Under the pieces are notes generated by a model. It was not told where the DNA came from. It was given only the letters and a program-made list of their open reading frames with translations, and made no database searches. Positions 1-7,503 of a stretch of 18,121 nucleotides of DNA are shown piece after piece. The first letter of the stretch is position 1. Every line of letters starts with the position of its first letter. Source of the stretch: an uncultured Clostridia bacterium (GTDB lineage: Bacteria > Bacillota > Clostridia > Oscillospirales > Oscillospiraceae); the NCBI GenBank assembly GCA_937893605.1, contig CALBGG010000083.1, positions 1 to 18,121 on the forward strand. Reading direction: 5' to 3'. The translations under genes and the position numbers were made by a program.

Positions 1-2
1 TT

Positions 3-731
3 TTATTTTCTTGCCCACACGAGGAACATCGGAGCGTCGGCAAGATCGTTATTGCCCAAGATGCGCGCACCGACGGCTTTATCAAAGCCGCAGTCCGAGC
101 AGCCGAGCGATCTGAGCAGCTTTTCGTCCCACTCGGGGCGAAGCTTTTCGCTCATCGGCATTGACAGGGTTATTTTTGCGTTTTGCGCTTCAAGCTCAGG
201 GGTCATGCCGCAGTGCCCGTATATCTCGCCCTCGGGCAGGTGTGTGCCGTTTTTTTCGTTGTTGCGCACATTGTCGCCGTAGCTTGCGTCGAAATTCAGC
301 AACACGCCGCCGGGCCTGAGTATGCGCAGCCATTCCGAATATGCGCGCGCCGGTTCGGGGAGCGTCCAGGTGAGATTTCGCGTGACGACGGCGTCAAAGC
401 TTTCGTCGGGAAAGCTTAAGCTCTGCGCGTCCATGACCTCAAATCGCGCTTTCACGCCGAGGTCATAGGCAAGCGCCTTTGCCTCGCCTATCATTGCCGG
501 AGTGAGGTCAACGCCCGTAACATCGTGCCCCTTCGCGCCGAGCAGCACGGCGAAATATCCCGTACCGGTGCCGACGTCGAGTATGCGCAGTCCGCTGCCC
601 GGCAAAAGCGTGTCGAGCTCTGCGCTCCAGCGTGCGCTTATCCCGTCGCGTATCTCGTTGCGGCGAACAATGCCGAAATCATGTGCGCGCACCGTCCAGT
701 AATCGAGCACGCTCTGTTCAATACTTTTCAT
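3..731 (-). CDS. Class I SAM-dependent methyltransferase (second paralogue, last gene of the transporter operon)
   Basis: The 242-residue protein is a Rossmann-fold methyltransferase of the type 11 group. The SAM-binding motif I, LDVGTGTG, lies at residues 51-58, the acidic end of strand 2 (VTGVD) at about 71-75, and a motif VTRNLTWTLP at about 116-125 sits where these enzymes carry motif IV. The N-terminal YWTVRA (11-16) and the TRNLTW block are shared with the methyltransferase at 6654-7412, so the two are paralogues. Together they bracket the ABC transporter. The start follows the deacylase stop by only 5 nt, and an AGGAT ribosome site overlaps that stop, so translation is probably coupled. 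The gene is complete: its stop is at 3-5. Substrate is unknown; a small molecule brought in by the transporter is an inference from context. Confidence 0.85.
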   Translation of the reverse strand: MKSIEQSVLDYWTVRAHDFGIVRRNEIRDGISARWSAELDTLLPGSGLRILDVGTGTGYFAVLLGAKGHDVTGVDLTPAMIGEAKALAYDLGVKARFEVMDAQSLSFPDESFDAVVTRNLTWTLPEPARAYSEWLRILRPGGVLLNFDASYGDNVRNNEKNGTHLPEGEIYGHCGMTPELEAQNAKITLSMPMSEKLRPEWDEKLLRSLGCSDCGFDKAVGARILGNNDLADAPMFLVWARK

Positions 732-736
732 ATCGT

Positions 737-1657
737 TTATCCTATTTCAACCGCATATGCAACCATGGGGCAGTCCTTTTCTATGCCAAGGGATGCTGTC
801 TGATACAGCACGATGCCGTCAAACCTGGCAAGCTCATTGTGCAGCTGCCTGCCGAATATGTCGCATATTCTGCCGAGGCTGTCGCCGGCGTGTACCGTGC
901 CGCCTATCTTTTTCGCCGGATACCAGCAGCCGCTCACGGGAGCGTCTATGTATTCTCCGCGGCCGAACACGCGGGGAGCTCTGCGCACGGCTGAAATGCC
1001 ATCTTGCAATACGCCGAGGTATCGCAGAATGTTTTTGACGTCTGCGATGTCCTGCGCAGTTTCCCGCTCCGACCAAAGCCCGCAGCAGCCGCGCTCGATG
1101 AGGACGGCGGGAACTCCGCATGTTCCGGCGTGGCTGTAAAAGCCGTTTTTTGCCCGTGAGCGCACGGCATAAGCTACATCGACATGCATGGCGAGCTCCT
1201 CAGACTTTGCGCATACCTCCGGAGCGGCCGCGCCGTGGAAATAAACATGCGGTGTGAGATATTCGTATCCGCCGCCGGAGTGCAGATCAATTATACAGTC
1301 GCAGCGGCGTATGATCTTTTCCTCAAGAAACGCTGCGAGCTTTTCCGCGTCCGTTCCGCAGGCGCTGCCGGGGAAAACGCGGTTCAGGTTTTTCCCGTCG
1401 GACGGAAAAACGTCCGCGCAGCGGCATATGAGACCATCGTAGTTAAAAGCGTGTACGAGGTGAAGCTCGCCGTATATATCATTTGGATCAATACTCCCGG
1501 CAAGCTCGATAACGGCCTGGATGCCCACATATTCGCGGCAGTGAACTCCGGCGGACACGGTAACGCTCGGACCATTGTGCGCGCCGTATATTACGGTTTC
1601 GGGGTACTGCAATTTTGTGCCCGGAACGGAAACGAAATGCTGTATTTTCCGGCTCAT
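737..1657 (-). CDS. Zinc-dependent succinylglutamate desuccinylase/aspartoacylase-family deacylase
   Basis: The 306-residue protein matches the M14-like AstE/AspA amidohydrolase fold, which removes acyl groups from amino acids or small amines. Visible zinc ligands are H39 and E42 in GVHCREYVG and H126 in DLHSGG; the catalytic glutamate is probably E188 in LIERG. The family signature DGKNLNRVFPG is at about 88-98. The last third is a beta-rich domain typical of the family. No signal peptide is seen, so it is cytoplasmic. It follows the ATPase gene with a 1-nt gap and precedes the methyltransferase by 5 nt, with a GGAGAT ribosome site. Its place beside an uptake system suggests that it deacylates or cleaves the imported compound; DoeB-like and AstE-like enzymes are alternatives and the substrate cannot be read from sequence. 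Confidence 0.8.
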   Translation of the reverse strand: MSRKIQHFVSVPGTKLQYPETVIYGAHNGPSVTVSAGVHCREYVGIQAVIELAGSIDPNDIYGELHLVHAFNYDGLICRCADVFPSDGKNLNRVFPGSACGTDAEKLAAFLEEKIIRRCDCIIDLHSGGGYEYLTPHVYFHGAAAPEVCAKSEELAMHVDVAYAVRSRAKNGFYSHAGTCGVPAVLIERGCCGLWSERETAQDIADVKNILRYLGVLQDGISAVRRAPRVFGRGEYIDAPVSGCWYPAKKIGGTVHAGDSLGRICDIFGRQLHNELARFDGIVLYQTASLGIEKDCPMVAYAVEIG

Positions 1658-1658
1658 G

Positions 1659-2405
1659 CTATATCTCCATTACAGATGCTATAAGCTCTTTTGTGTATTC
1701 GTTCTGCGGTGCCGAGATGATATCCTCCGTTTTGCCCTCCTCGACAACGGCACCCGATTGCATGACGATTACCCTGTCGCACAGGGTGCTGACAACGGCA
1801 AGATCGTGCGATACAAATATCATCGACACGCCCTTTTCCTTTCGCAGGGAGGATAAAAGCGTGAGTATCTGCGCCTGCGATGAAACGTCAAGCGCACTCG
1901 TTATCTCGTCGCACAGCAGAACGCGAGGCGAGGAGACGATGGCGCGGGCTATCGCAAAACGCTGGCACTGGCCGCCGCTGAGCGAACGCGGATAGTGCTG
2001 CGCAAGCTCGGGGCTTAGTCCTACCTCAAGGCACAGCGTGTCGAGATCAAGCTCCGCTCCGCGTCCCATAAGGCTGAAAAACGCATCGCCTATCGAGCTC
2101 TGTATTGTCCTGCGAGGGTGAAACGAGGCCGCGGGATCCTGAAATATCATCTGCATCTCGCGCTTGTCGGAGATCGAACGCTCCGGCGAAAGGGCTCTGC
2201 CGTCGAAGTATATATGCCCCGCGTCGGGCTTTTCAAGGCCGCAGATAAGGCGCAGGAGCGTGCTCTTACCGCTGCCGGATGAGCCGACAACGCCGAGTAT
2301 CTCACCGCTGCGAAGCTCGAAGCTCACGTTTTCAACGGCGTTGATCCTATGCCCGGCGCGCTCGTAGCTTTTGCTGAGACCTTTAACGCTCAGTATGCCG
2401 TCCAT
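1659..2405 (-). CDS. ABC transporter ATP-binding protein, DppF/NikE-like
   Basis: The 248-residue cytoplasmic ATPase powers the oligopeptide/nickel-type importer. Walker A GSSGSGKST is at 41-49, the Q-loop at IFQDP (87-91), the signature LSGGQ at 142-146, Walker B VLLCDE at 162-167, and the switch histidine is H200. The residue after the signature is cysteine (LSGGQCQR), where arginine or glutamine is usual. I chose the start at 2405 because a full AAGGAGGT ribosome site lies 5 nt upstream; a longer in-frame start at 2447 has no such site. The gene therefore begins inside the last 23 nt of the preceding ATPase gene, a strong sign of translational coupling. It forms a heterodimer with the product of 2383-3273 by family precedent. 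Confidence 0.9.
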   Translation of the reverse strand: MDGILSVKGLSKSYERAGHRINAVENVSFELRSGEILGVVGSSGSGKSTLLRLICGLEKPDAGHIYFDGRALSPERSISDKREMQMIFQDPAASFHPRRTIQSSIGDAFFSLMGRGAELDLDTLCLEVGLSPELAQHYPRSLSGGQCQRFAIARAIVSSPRVLLCDEITSALDVSSQAQILTLLSSLRKEKGVSMIFVSHDLAVVSTLCDRVIVMQSGAVVEEGKTEDIISAPQNEYTKELIASVMEI

Positions 2406-3273
2406 GCTGCACCTCCTTGAGAATATAATGGCCCGGGCTGCACTCAATAAGCTGCCCTGAATATACCTCCGTGTCCGCCGCCGCTGTCGGCAGTGCTCCG
2501 CCGAGCCGCGGGGCGGTTTTGAGCAGCGCCCTTGTGTACGGATGCAAAGGAGCGTCGAGCAGCTCCCGCGCCGGGGCGAGCTCGACTATCCTGCCGCGGT
2601 GCATGACAGCGATACGGTCGGCGATATATGCCGCAAGCGCGAGATCGTGTGTGACGATCAGCTGCGCAAGCCCGTCAGAGCGCATAGAGATAAGCTCATC
2701 CGCTACCGTGCGGCGTGTGGCGGCGTCCAGCGCACTTGTCGGTTCGTCGGCCAAAAGCAGCTTCTGCTGCATGAGCATGACGAGGGCAAGGGCGATGCGT
2801 TGATTCATGCCGCCGCTCATTTCATACGGACAGGAGGCGAGAATGCGCTCGTATCTTTCCAGCCCGAGCCGCGCAAAAACGTCCCTTATCAAAGGCAGGA
2901 AAGTACTTTTATCGTATGTTCCCCTGCTTTTGAGAGTTTCTATGAACTGCTTTTTATAGCTGCGGATCGGGTTGAAGGCAGCGCCGGGGGTCTGGAATAT
3001 CAGTCCCATGCCGGAGCTTGAAAGCCTTGCGCGCTGCCTTGGCGACAGCTCCGACAGCCGCTGCGAGTCGAAAACTATATCTCCGCCCGTTATTTTCGGA
3101 AGGTCGAATACGCCGAGAATGGATTTTAAAAGAGTGCTCTTTCCGCATCCGGATTGCCCGACTACGCACAGCGCTTCGCCGCGCCCGAGCGAAAATGATA
3201 TGTCAGATATTACATCTCCGTTTCCGTAGCCTGCGCACAGCCCCTCGAGGGACAAAATCGGGTTACTGTTCAT
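2383..3273 (-). CDS. ABC transporter ATP-binding protein, DppD/NikD-like
   Basis: The 296-residue ATPase is the DppD-type partner of the importer. Walker A GQSGCGKST lies at 39-47, Q-loop IFQTPG at about 92-97, signature MSGGMNQR at 152-159, Walker B LLLADEP at 172-178 and the switch histidine at H209 (VTHD). The SGGMxQR form is characteristic of the DppD/OppD branch, unlike the SGGQ of its partner. The C-terminal extension carries the short dipeptide-transporter ATPase tail (CSPGHY near 273-278); the usual four cysteines are not all present, so I would not assume an iron-sulfur cluster there. Its start overlaps the permease stop by 4 nt (ATGA). Confidence 0.9.
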   Translation of the reverse strand: MNSNPILSLEGLCAGYGNGDVISDISFSLGRGEALCVVGQSGCGKSTLLKSILGVFDLPKITGGDIVFDSQRLSELSPRQRARLSSSGMGLIFQTPGAAFNPIRSYKKQFIETLKSRGTYDKSTFLPLIRDVFARLGLERYERILASCPYEMSGGMNQRIALALVMLMQQKLLLADEPTSALDAATRRTVADELISMRSDGLAQLIVTHDLALAAYIADRIAVMHRGRIVELAPARELLDAPLHPYTRALLKTAPRLGGALPTAAADTEVYSGQLIECSPGHYILKEVQHGRHTER

Positions 3274-4103
3274 TTTGCCGCCTCCACATCAAGATAGTCG
3301 CGCAGGCAGTCGCCGAGGCAGTTAAATACCATGACCGTTATAACGGTCGCTCCGGCGGGAGCGAGCGTCGCCCAGGGGGCAATCTGCATATACGCACGCG
3401 ATTGATTTATCATGCTGCCCCACTCGGCGTGAGGCTCCGTTACGCCGATGCCGAGGAAGGAAAGACCGGCGATGCCTATCATCATAACGCCGAGCTGAGT
3501 CGCGGCGTTTACTACGAGCGGACCGAGCATGCACGGCAGAAGATAATGCAGCATTATCTTTGTATCCGAGCATCCGGAAAGACGAGCTGCGCTTATAAAC
3601 GGCTCTTTTTTCATGGCAATGACCTGAGCCCTGGCAAGCCGGGCATACAGCGTCCAGCCGGACAGTCCCATTGCGAGCATTGCGTTTATCATGCCGCCGC
3701 CGAGGATACCCGCAACGGCGACTGCAAGCACCATCTGAGGAAAGGCGAGCATTATATCGACAATTCGCATGATGACGCTGTCGACAGCGCCGCCGTACCA
3801 GCCGGCGATCATGCCGAGCGCCGTGCCGAGCGCAAAGGTCGAGGCAACAAGAATGACGGCGGAGAATATCGACGTTCTTGCGCCCATGATAACGCGAGAG
3901 AAAACGCATCTGCCGTATCTGTCGGTTCCGAAAATGTGCTCTGTGTCGGGAGAAGCATTCATGTGCGCGGCGTTAGTGGCGTTCGGGTCGTTCGGAACAA
4001 TGAGCGGAGCCAAAAGTCCTATGAGCATAAGCGCAGCGGCGAGAATGAGAAATAATATGAGCCTTTGCCGGCTTCTTTTTCTCGCGAGCATGGTAATATC
4101 CAC
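3270..4103 (-). CDS. ABC transporter permease, DppC/NikC-like
   Basis: The 277-residue membrane protein is one half of the importer channel. It has an N-terminal helix (about 15-36), the conserved GTDRYGR block at about 59-65 that marks DppC/NikC, several hydrophobic helices, and the cytoplasmic EAA-like loop ISAARLSGCSDTKIMLHYLLP that docks on the ATPase. The start is GTG at 4103, with GAGG placed 6 nt upstream; the alternative ATG at 4091 has poor spacing. It follows the other permease by 8 nt and overlaps the next ATPase gene by 4 nt. The length is close to the family norm of 270-300. Ligand specificity (peptide, nickel or nickel chelate) cannot be set from the permease. Confidence 0.9.
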   Translation of the reverse strand: MDITMLARKRSRQRLILFLILAAALMLIGLLAPLIVPNDPNATNAAHMNASPDTEHIFGTDRYGRCVFSRVIMGARTSIFSAVILVASTFALGTALGMIAGWYGGAVDSVIMRIVDIMLAFPQMVLAVAVAGILGGGMINAMLAMGLSGWTLYARLARAQVIAMKKEPFISAARLSGCSDTKIMLHYLLPCMLGPLVVNAATQLGVMMIGIAGLSFLGIGVTEPHAEWGSMINQSRAYMQIAPWATLAPAGATVITVMVFNCLGDCLRDYLDVEAAK

Positions 4104-4111
4104 TGTTCACC

Positions 4112-4963
4112 TCACATTTCCCCGACCCTGGGGTCGAGACGGCGGTAGCAGATATCTGCCGCGAGGTTAATGAGAACATAAACGCTGCTCGAGAAGATTA
4201 CAAAGCCCTGAATGACGGGGTAATCGCGCGCCGTGATCGAGTCCATCACGAGCTTGCCGAGCCCCGGCCAGCGGAATATGGTCTCGACAACGACGCTGCC
4301 GCCGAGAAGTGTGCCGACGGACAGCGCAATGATCGTGATGATGGGGATCATCGCATTGTGCAGCACGTTTTTAAACAGTATCGTCGAGCTTTTCACTCCG
4401 CGCGCCCTCGCGCCGAAAACGTAGTCGCGCCCGAGCTGTTCGAGGATCTCCGCACGAAACTGGCGGATAAAGCGTGAGCACATGGGAATTGCCAGTGCAA
4501 GGCAGGGCATGATGAGCCCCTTGAAGTTTTCTTCGGCGATGACGGGCAGCAGCCGCGTCTTGACGCAGAAAAAGTACATCAGCAGCACCGAGATAAGAAA
4601 ATTCGGCAGCGAGTTTCCGATAAAGCTCAAAACGCGAACGAGGTTATCGACGAGTCCGTCCTTTTTCACGGCAGATATGACCGACAGCGGCAGCGCGACG
4701 ATGAGCGACACGGCGAGGCTTCCGGCACTTAAAATAAGCGTATAGCGCAGCGCGTGCACGAGCTTGCCCGCGACCGGAAGACCGTCCTTATACGATGTGC
4801 CGAGGTCGCCAGTCAGCGCATTTCCGAGCCAATCGGCGTAGCGGACGAGGAAGGGTCTGTTCAGTCCCATCTCCTCGCGTGCGGCCTCCAGGGTCTCCTC
4901 AGAAACGCTGATGCCCTGCGCGTTGAGCTTTTTAAGCGCAGGGTCACCGGGCGATATGTACAT
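4112..4963 (-). CDS. ABC transporter permease, DppB/NikB-like; canonical start missing
   Basis: From its first ATG the product is 283 residues, short for NikB/DppB (usually 305-340). It contains the characteristic periplasmic block YISPGDPA at the very N-terminus, GLNRPFLVRYADWL, GDLGTS, and an EAA-like loop near VFGARARGVKSSTILFKNVLHNAMIPIIT, plus about five membrane helices. The first helix that all relatives carry before YISPGDPA is absent from this version but is encoded in frame immediately upstream (see 4964-5041), where no ATG, GTG or TTG exists. The ATG at 4963 has no ribosome site. Either a non-canonical start or a one-base slip is involved, or the gene is damaged. The transporter role is secure by family; whether a full-length protein is made is open. 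Confidence 0.85.
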   Translation of the reverse strand: MYISPGDPALKKLNAQGISVSEETLEAAREEMGLNRPFLVRYADWLGNALTGDLGTSYKDGLPVAGKLVHALRYTLILSAGSLAVSLIVALPLSVISAVKKDGLVDNLVRVLSFIGNSLPNFLISVLLMYFFCVKTRLLPVIAEENFKGLIMPCLALAIPMCSRFIRQFRAEILEQLGRDYVFGARARGVKSSTILFKNVLHNAMIPIITIIALSVGTLLGGSVVVETIFRWPGLGKLVMDSITARDYPVIQGFVIFSSSVYVLINLAADICYRRLDPRVGEM

Positions 4964-5041
4964 TAAAAGATAGGTCAGGAAGCTAAGACCTATTATTATA
5001 ACTGCAAGATGCAGCAGGCGTTTTAAAATCTGCTTTTTTAT
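4964..5041 (-). other. In-frame coding extension of the NikB-like gene: first membrane helix, ATA start or A6 frameshift
   Basis: Reading in the permease frame upstream of 4963 gives 26 codons that end at an ATA (5039-5041), preceded by three more codons and a TGA at 5048-5050. They encode a positively charged start (KKQILKRLLH) and a hydrophobic helix (LAVIIIGLSFLTYLL), which is what NikB/DppB proteins carry before YISPGDPA. A GAGGTG ribosome site lies 7 nt before the ATA. Alternatively, a GTG at 5049-5051 opens the neighbouring frame, and losing one A of the A6 run (34-39 region of 5034-5039) would join it to the permease frame. The helix is clear; the mechanism is not. Confidence 0.6.
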
Positions 5042-5062
5042 AGCTTTTCACCTCTGCCTGCA

Positions 5063-5096
5063 CGGCAGAAGCCTCCGGGGGGTGAGGCTCCTGCCG
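5063..5096 (-). promoter_or_regulatory. Stem-loop between binding-protein and permease genes
   Basis: A 13-bp stem (one G-T wobble) with an 8-nt loop of mostly C on the mRNA lies 21 nt after the binding-protein stop. No T run follows, so it is unlikely to be a full terminator. In other ABC operons such hairpins protect the 3' end of the binding-protein message so that this subunit is made in excess; that role here is an inference. Confidence 0.6.
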
Positions 5097-5117
5097 TCGG
5101 GGGTATTACATATGTTG

Positions 5118-6635
5118 TTACATGTCGGTATTCGCGTCGATGCGGTAGAAGTCAAAGGGAGAGGTCTCGTGCACGCCGCTGACGTTTTTTGCGGTGACGG
5201 TGATGTTGTTGAACAGTCCCACGCATCCGATGGCGTTATCATCAATGGCAAGCTGAACGATTTCGTTTGCAAGCTCGGCACGCTTTGCGGCATCGGTTTC
5301 GACCTGGAGCTCCGCTATCAAGGAGCTGACATCACTGCTTTCAAAGCCCGCGGACGCCCAGTAGCCGCCCGGACGCAGTACGGTGTCGATGAAATAATAC
5401 GGGTCGCCGTTTTTGTCGGCTATCATGCAGTAGAGCGCTATATCGTAGTCGCCGGAGAGAATGTAGGTCGCGTCCGCATCCTCCTGAGAGGTGAGGGTCG
5501 AGTCGATGCCGACGGCCTTGAGCTGCTCCTGAATCAGAAGCGCCAGCGTATCGAGCGAGCGAGCCGGGTAATAGCAGATGTTGAGCTTGAGATCCTGCCC
5601 GTCCTTTTCGTAGATACCGTCCGAACCGAGAGTGTAACCCGCATGCTCTATGGCTTTCTTTGCCGCGGCGGTGTCGACCGCGGGCTTTGTGACCTTGCCG
5701 TATGCGGTTGCCGTTCCGAAGGGACCGACGGCGGCGGTGACCGTGCCGTTCAAGTAGGAAGCGATAGCGTCACAGTCTACGGTGAGGTTTACGGCCTTTC
5801 TGAGATCACTGCTCAGACGGTGCTGATTGAGCATGTAAAACTGCAATCTTGCAGATGCGGTATCCGTTACCTTGTATTTGTCGGGCGATTCGTCGAATAT
5901 TTCTTTTGCGGCGGCAGTTACCGAGTTGTAGCAGTCGATTTCACCGTTCTGCATTGCCATGAGCTTGGACTCGTCGTCCTGCATGTAATAGAATACCGCA
6001 CCGTCGAGCTTGACCTCGCCGCCCCAGTAATTATCATTGCGGCTTACCTCTACCGTGCCCTCGGGCACAAAGGATTTTATCACAAAAGGCCCCGTGGCTA
6101 TGGGTGCGTTGTCAAAGTCCTCCGTCGCGTCAAGATCCATGATTCCCATTTCGGGTGATGCAAGGTCGTTTACGAGCGTGGGATAAACTTCTTTTGTTGT
6201 TATCGTTAGCACATTTTCGCTTACGGTCGTGTAATCATAGTCTGCAAACTGCGCAAAGCGAATGTTCACTTCGCCGACGCGCTGCAGATTATTTATGACC
6301 ATATCGGCCGTCACGGCGCTGCCGTTTGAAAACTGAATGCCGTCCTTGAGCGTTATCGTCCAGGTAAGACCGTCGTCTGAGACCCCAGCCTTTGAAGCCA
6401 AACACGGCTGCACCGAACTGTCGTCTCCCATTTTAAAGAGCGCCTCGCTTATACCGTAAATGGATGTGAACCAGCCGTAGTATTCCTTGTGAGTGTCAAG
6501 GCTGGGGTATGCAAAGCTCTCCGCGACGCGGAGTATTTTTTCTTCGCTGTTTTTGTCGTCATTATCGCTGCCGCAGGCGGCAAGGCTCAAAAGCATGATG
6601 AACGCAAGTACGAGCGCAGTAATTCGTTTTTTCAT
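5118..6635 (-). CDS. Peptide/nickel-type ABC transporter solute-binding lipoprotein (family 5)
   Basis: The 505-residue protein begins with a lipoprotein signal, MKKR plus a hydrophobic core and the lipobox LSLAAC with the lipidated cysteine at 21, so it is anchored outside the membrane. The body follows SBP family 5: early EALF/L.PCLA block, LTWTITLKDGIQFSNGSAVTADMV at about 90-113, NAPIATGPFVIKSF near 177-190, DNYWGG near 202-207, and LNQHRLSSDLRKAVNLTVDC near 270-289. Length fits NikA/DppA-like proteins. It starts 18 nt after the methyltransferase stop with an AGGAGA site. Histidines are few, so direct nickel coordination as in NikA cannot be claimed; a chelate, peptide or other small ligand is equally possible. 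Confidence 0.9.
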   Translation of the reverse strand: MKKRITALVLAFIMLLSLAACGSDNDDKNSEEKILRVAESFAYPSLDTHKEYYGWFTSIYGISEALFKMGDDSSVQPCLASKAGVSDDGLTWTITLKDGIQFSNGSAVTADMVINNLQRVGEVNIRFAQFADYDYTTVSENVLTITTKEVYPTLVNDLASPEMGIMDLDATEDFDNAPIATGPFVIKSFVPEGTVEVSRNDNYWGGEVKLDGAVFYYMQDDESKLMAMQNGEIDCYNSVTAAAKEIFDESPDKYKVTDTASARLQFYMLNQHRLSSDLRKAVNLTVDCDAIASYLNGTVTAAVGPFGTATAYGKVTKPAVDTAAAKKAIEHAGYTLGSDGIYEKDGQDLKLNICYYPARSLDTLALLIQEQLKAVGIDSTLTSQEDADATYILSGDYDIALYCMIADKNGDPYYFIDTVLRPGGYWASAGFESSDVSSLIAELQVETDAAKRAELANEIVQLAIDDNAIGCVGLFNNITVTAKNVSGVHETSPFDFYRIDANTDM

Positions 6636-6653
6636 TTTATTCTCCTATTCCTG

Positions 6654-7412
6654 TTATTTTACGGCTCTTATAAGGAAGCAGGGGGTGGAGGCATAGTTCA
6701 GCATCTCCTCCCGACTCCAGAGTCTGCGGCTGACGGACGTGTCGGCACTGACATTTTTAAAGCCGAGATCGAGCAGCGTTACAGCGTCCCAGTGCGGGCG
6801 AGCAAGCTTGCCCATAGGCAGCGTGCGCGAAATGCTCTCCATCAGCCAGCCCTCGTCATAGCTTTCGTAGTCCTCAAAGCCGGCCTGAATAGTGTTTTCC
6901 CTGTCGGCCCGGCGTTTGTCCTTTTCTTCCTCGTCGAAGAGATATGCGTACCAGTTCGAGTCGATGTTGAGCATAACGCCGCCGTCGCGCAGCACTCGCC
7001 GCCACTCGCCGTAGGCCTTCACGGGGTCGGGCAGGTTCCATGTCAGGTTTCGCGTGACGATAACGTCAAACTCGTTGTCGGCAAAATCGAGCTCCTGTGC
7101 GTCCATCTTGAAAAAGCGTATCCTTTCGGCAAGAGAGCCGGCATTATGCTTCGCCTGCTCAAGCATGCCGTCGGACACGTCGATAGCCGTCACGTCATAG
7201 CCGCGTGCGGCGAGTATGATAGCGTAAAAGCCCGGGCCTGTGCCTATATCCAGCACTCTGAGCGTTCTGCCCTCCGCCTTCGGGAAATTTCTTATGAGCT
7301 CATCGGCCCATTTTCCGTCCCAGCCGTCGGCGAGATTTTTCTTAATCACCTCGGTGTACGAGCTTGCGCGGCGCGTCCAGTACTGCTCTATAGTGTTTAT
7401 GAGTGCGTTCAT
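6654..7412 (-). CDS. Class I SAM-dependent methyltransferase (first paralogue, first gene of the transporter operon)
   Basis: The 252-residue Rossmann methyltransferase has motif I LDIGTGPG at 54-61, VTAIDVS at 74-80, FKMDAQELDF at about 101-110 and VTRNLTWNLP at 119-128. Its N-terminal YWTRRASSY and the TRNLTW block match the protein at 3-731, while the two differ between about residue 150 and the C-terminus, the region that usually shapes the substrate pocket. The start at 7412 has GAGGAG 9 nt upstream; a longer frame to 7628 would cross a terminator and the CopZ-like gene and is rejected. Being first and 18 nt ahead of the binding protein, it is co-transcribed with the importer. I see no convincing promoter in the 41 nt between the upstream terminator and this start. 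Confidence 0.85.
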   Translation of the reverse strand: MNALINTIEQYWTRRASSYTEVIKKNLADGWDGKWADELIRNFPKAEGRTLRVLDIGTGPGFYAIILAARGYDVTAIDVSDGMLEQAKHNAGSLAERIRFFKMDAQELDFADNEFDVIVTRNLTWNLPDPVKAYGEWRRVLRDGGVMLNIDSNWYAYLFDEEEKDKRRADRENTIQAGFEDYESYDEGWLMESISRTLPMGKLARPHWDAVTLLDLGFKNVSADTSVSRRLWSREEMLNYASTPCFLIRAVK

Positions 7413-7453
7413 GGCAATTCTCCTCAAAGCTTCGTGATTAAAGTTTAACACGC

Positions 7454-7485
7454 AAAAAATCCCCCCACAAGCCGGGTGGGGGGAT
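7454..7485 (-). terminator. Intrinsic terminator of the copper genes
   Basis: On the minus strand a 10-bp stem with six consecutive G-C pairs (arms ATCCCCCCAC and GTGGGGGGAT, 7-nt loop) is followed by a run of T. It ends 19 nt after the stop of the CopZ-like gene and separates the copper block from the transporter operon. Confidence 0.9.
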
Positions 7486-7503
7486 ATAAATTTCAAAAAT
7501 TCT

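Noticed and set aside
3018..4055. Plus-strand open frame of 345 codons
   Set aside because: It lies antisense across the NikC-like permease and DppD-like ATPase genes; its translation is rich in Arg, His and Ser with no fold pattern.
5082..6158. Plus-strand open frame of 358 codons
   Set aside because: It is antisense to the binding-protein gene, whose protein has clear family motifs and a lipobox.
3..7412. Assignment as a dedicated nickel transporter (NikABCDE) or staphylopine system
   Set aside because: The binding protein is poor in histidine and no chelator-building genes are present, so only the broad peptide/nickel family can be stated.
7413..7453. Promoter for the transporter operon
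   Set aside because: TTTAAT-like -10 sequences exist, but no acceptable -35 lies at 16-18 bp; I could not support a promoter, so readthrough or an atypical promoter remains open.
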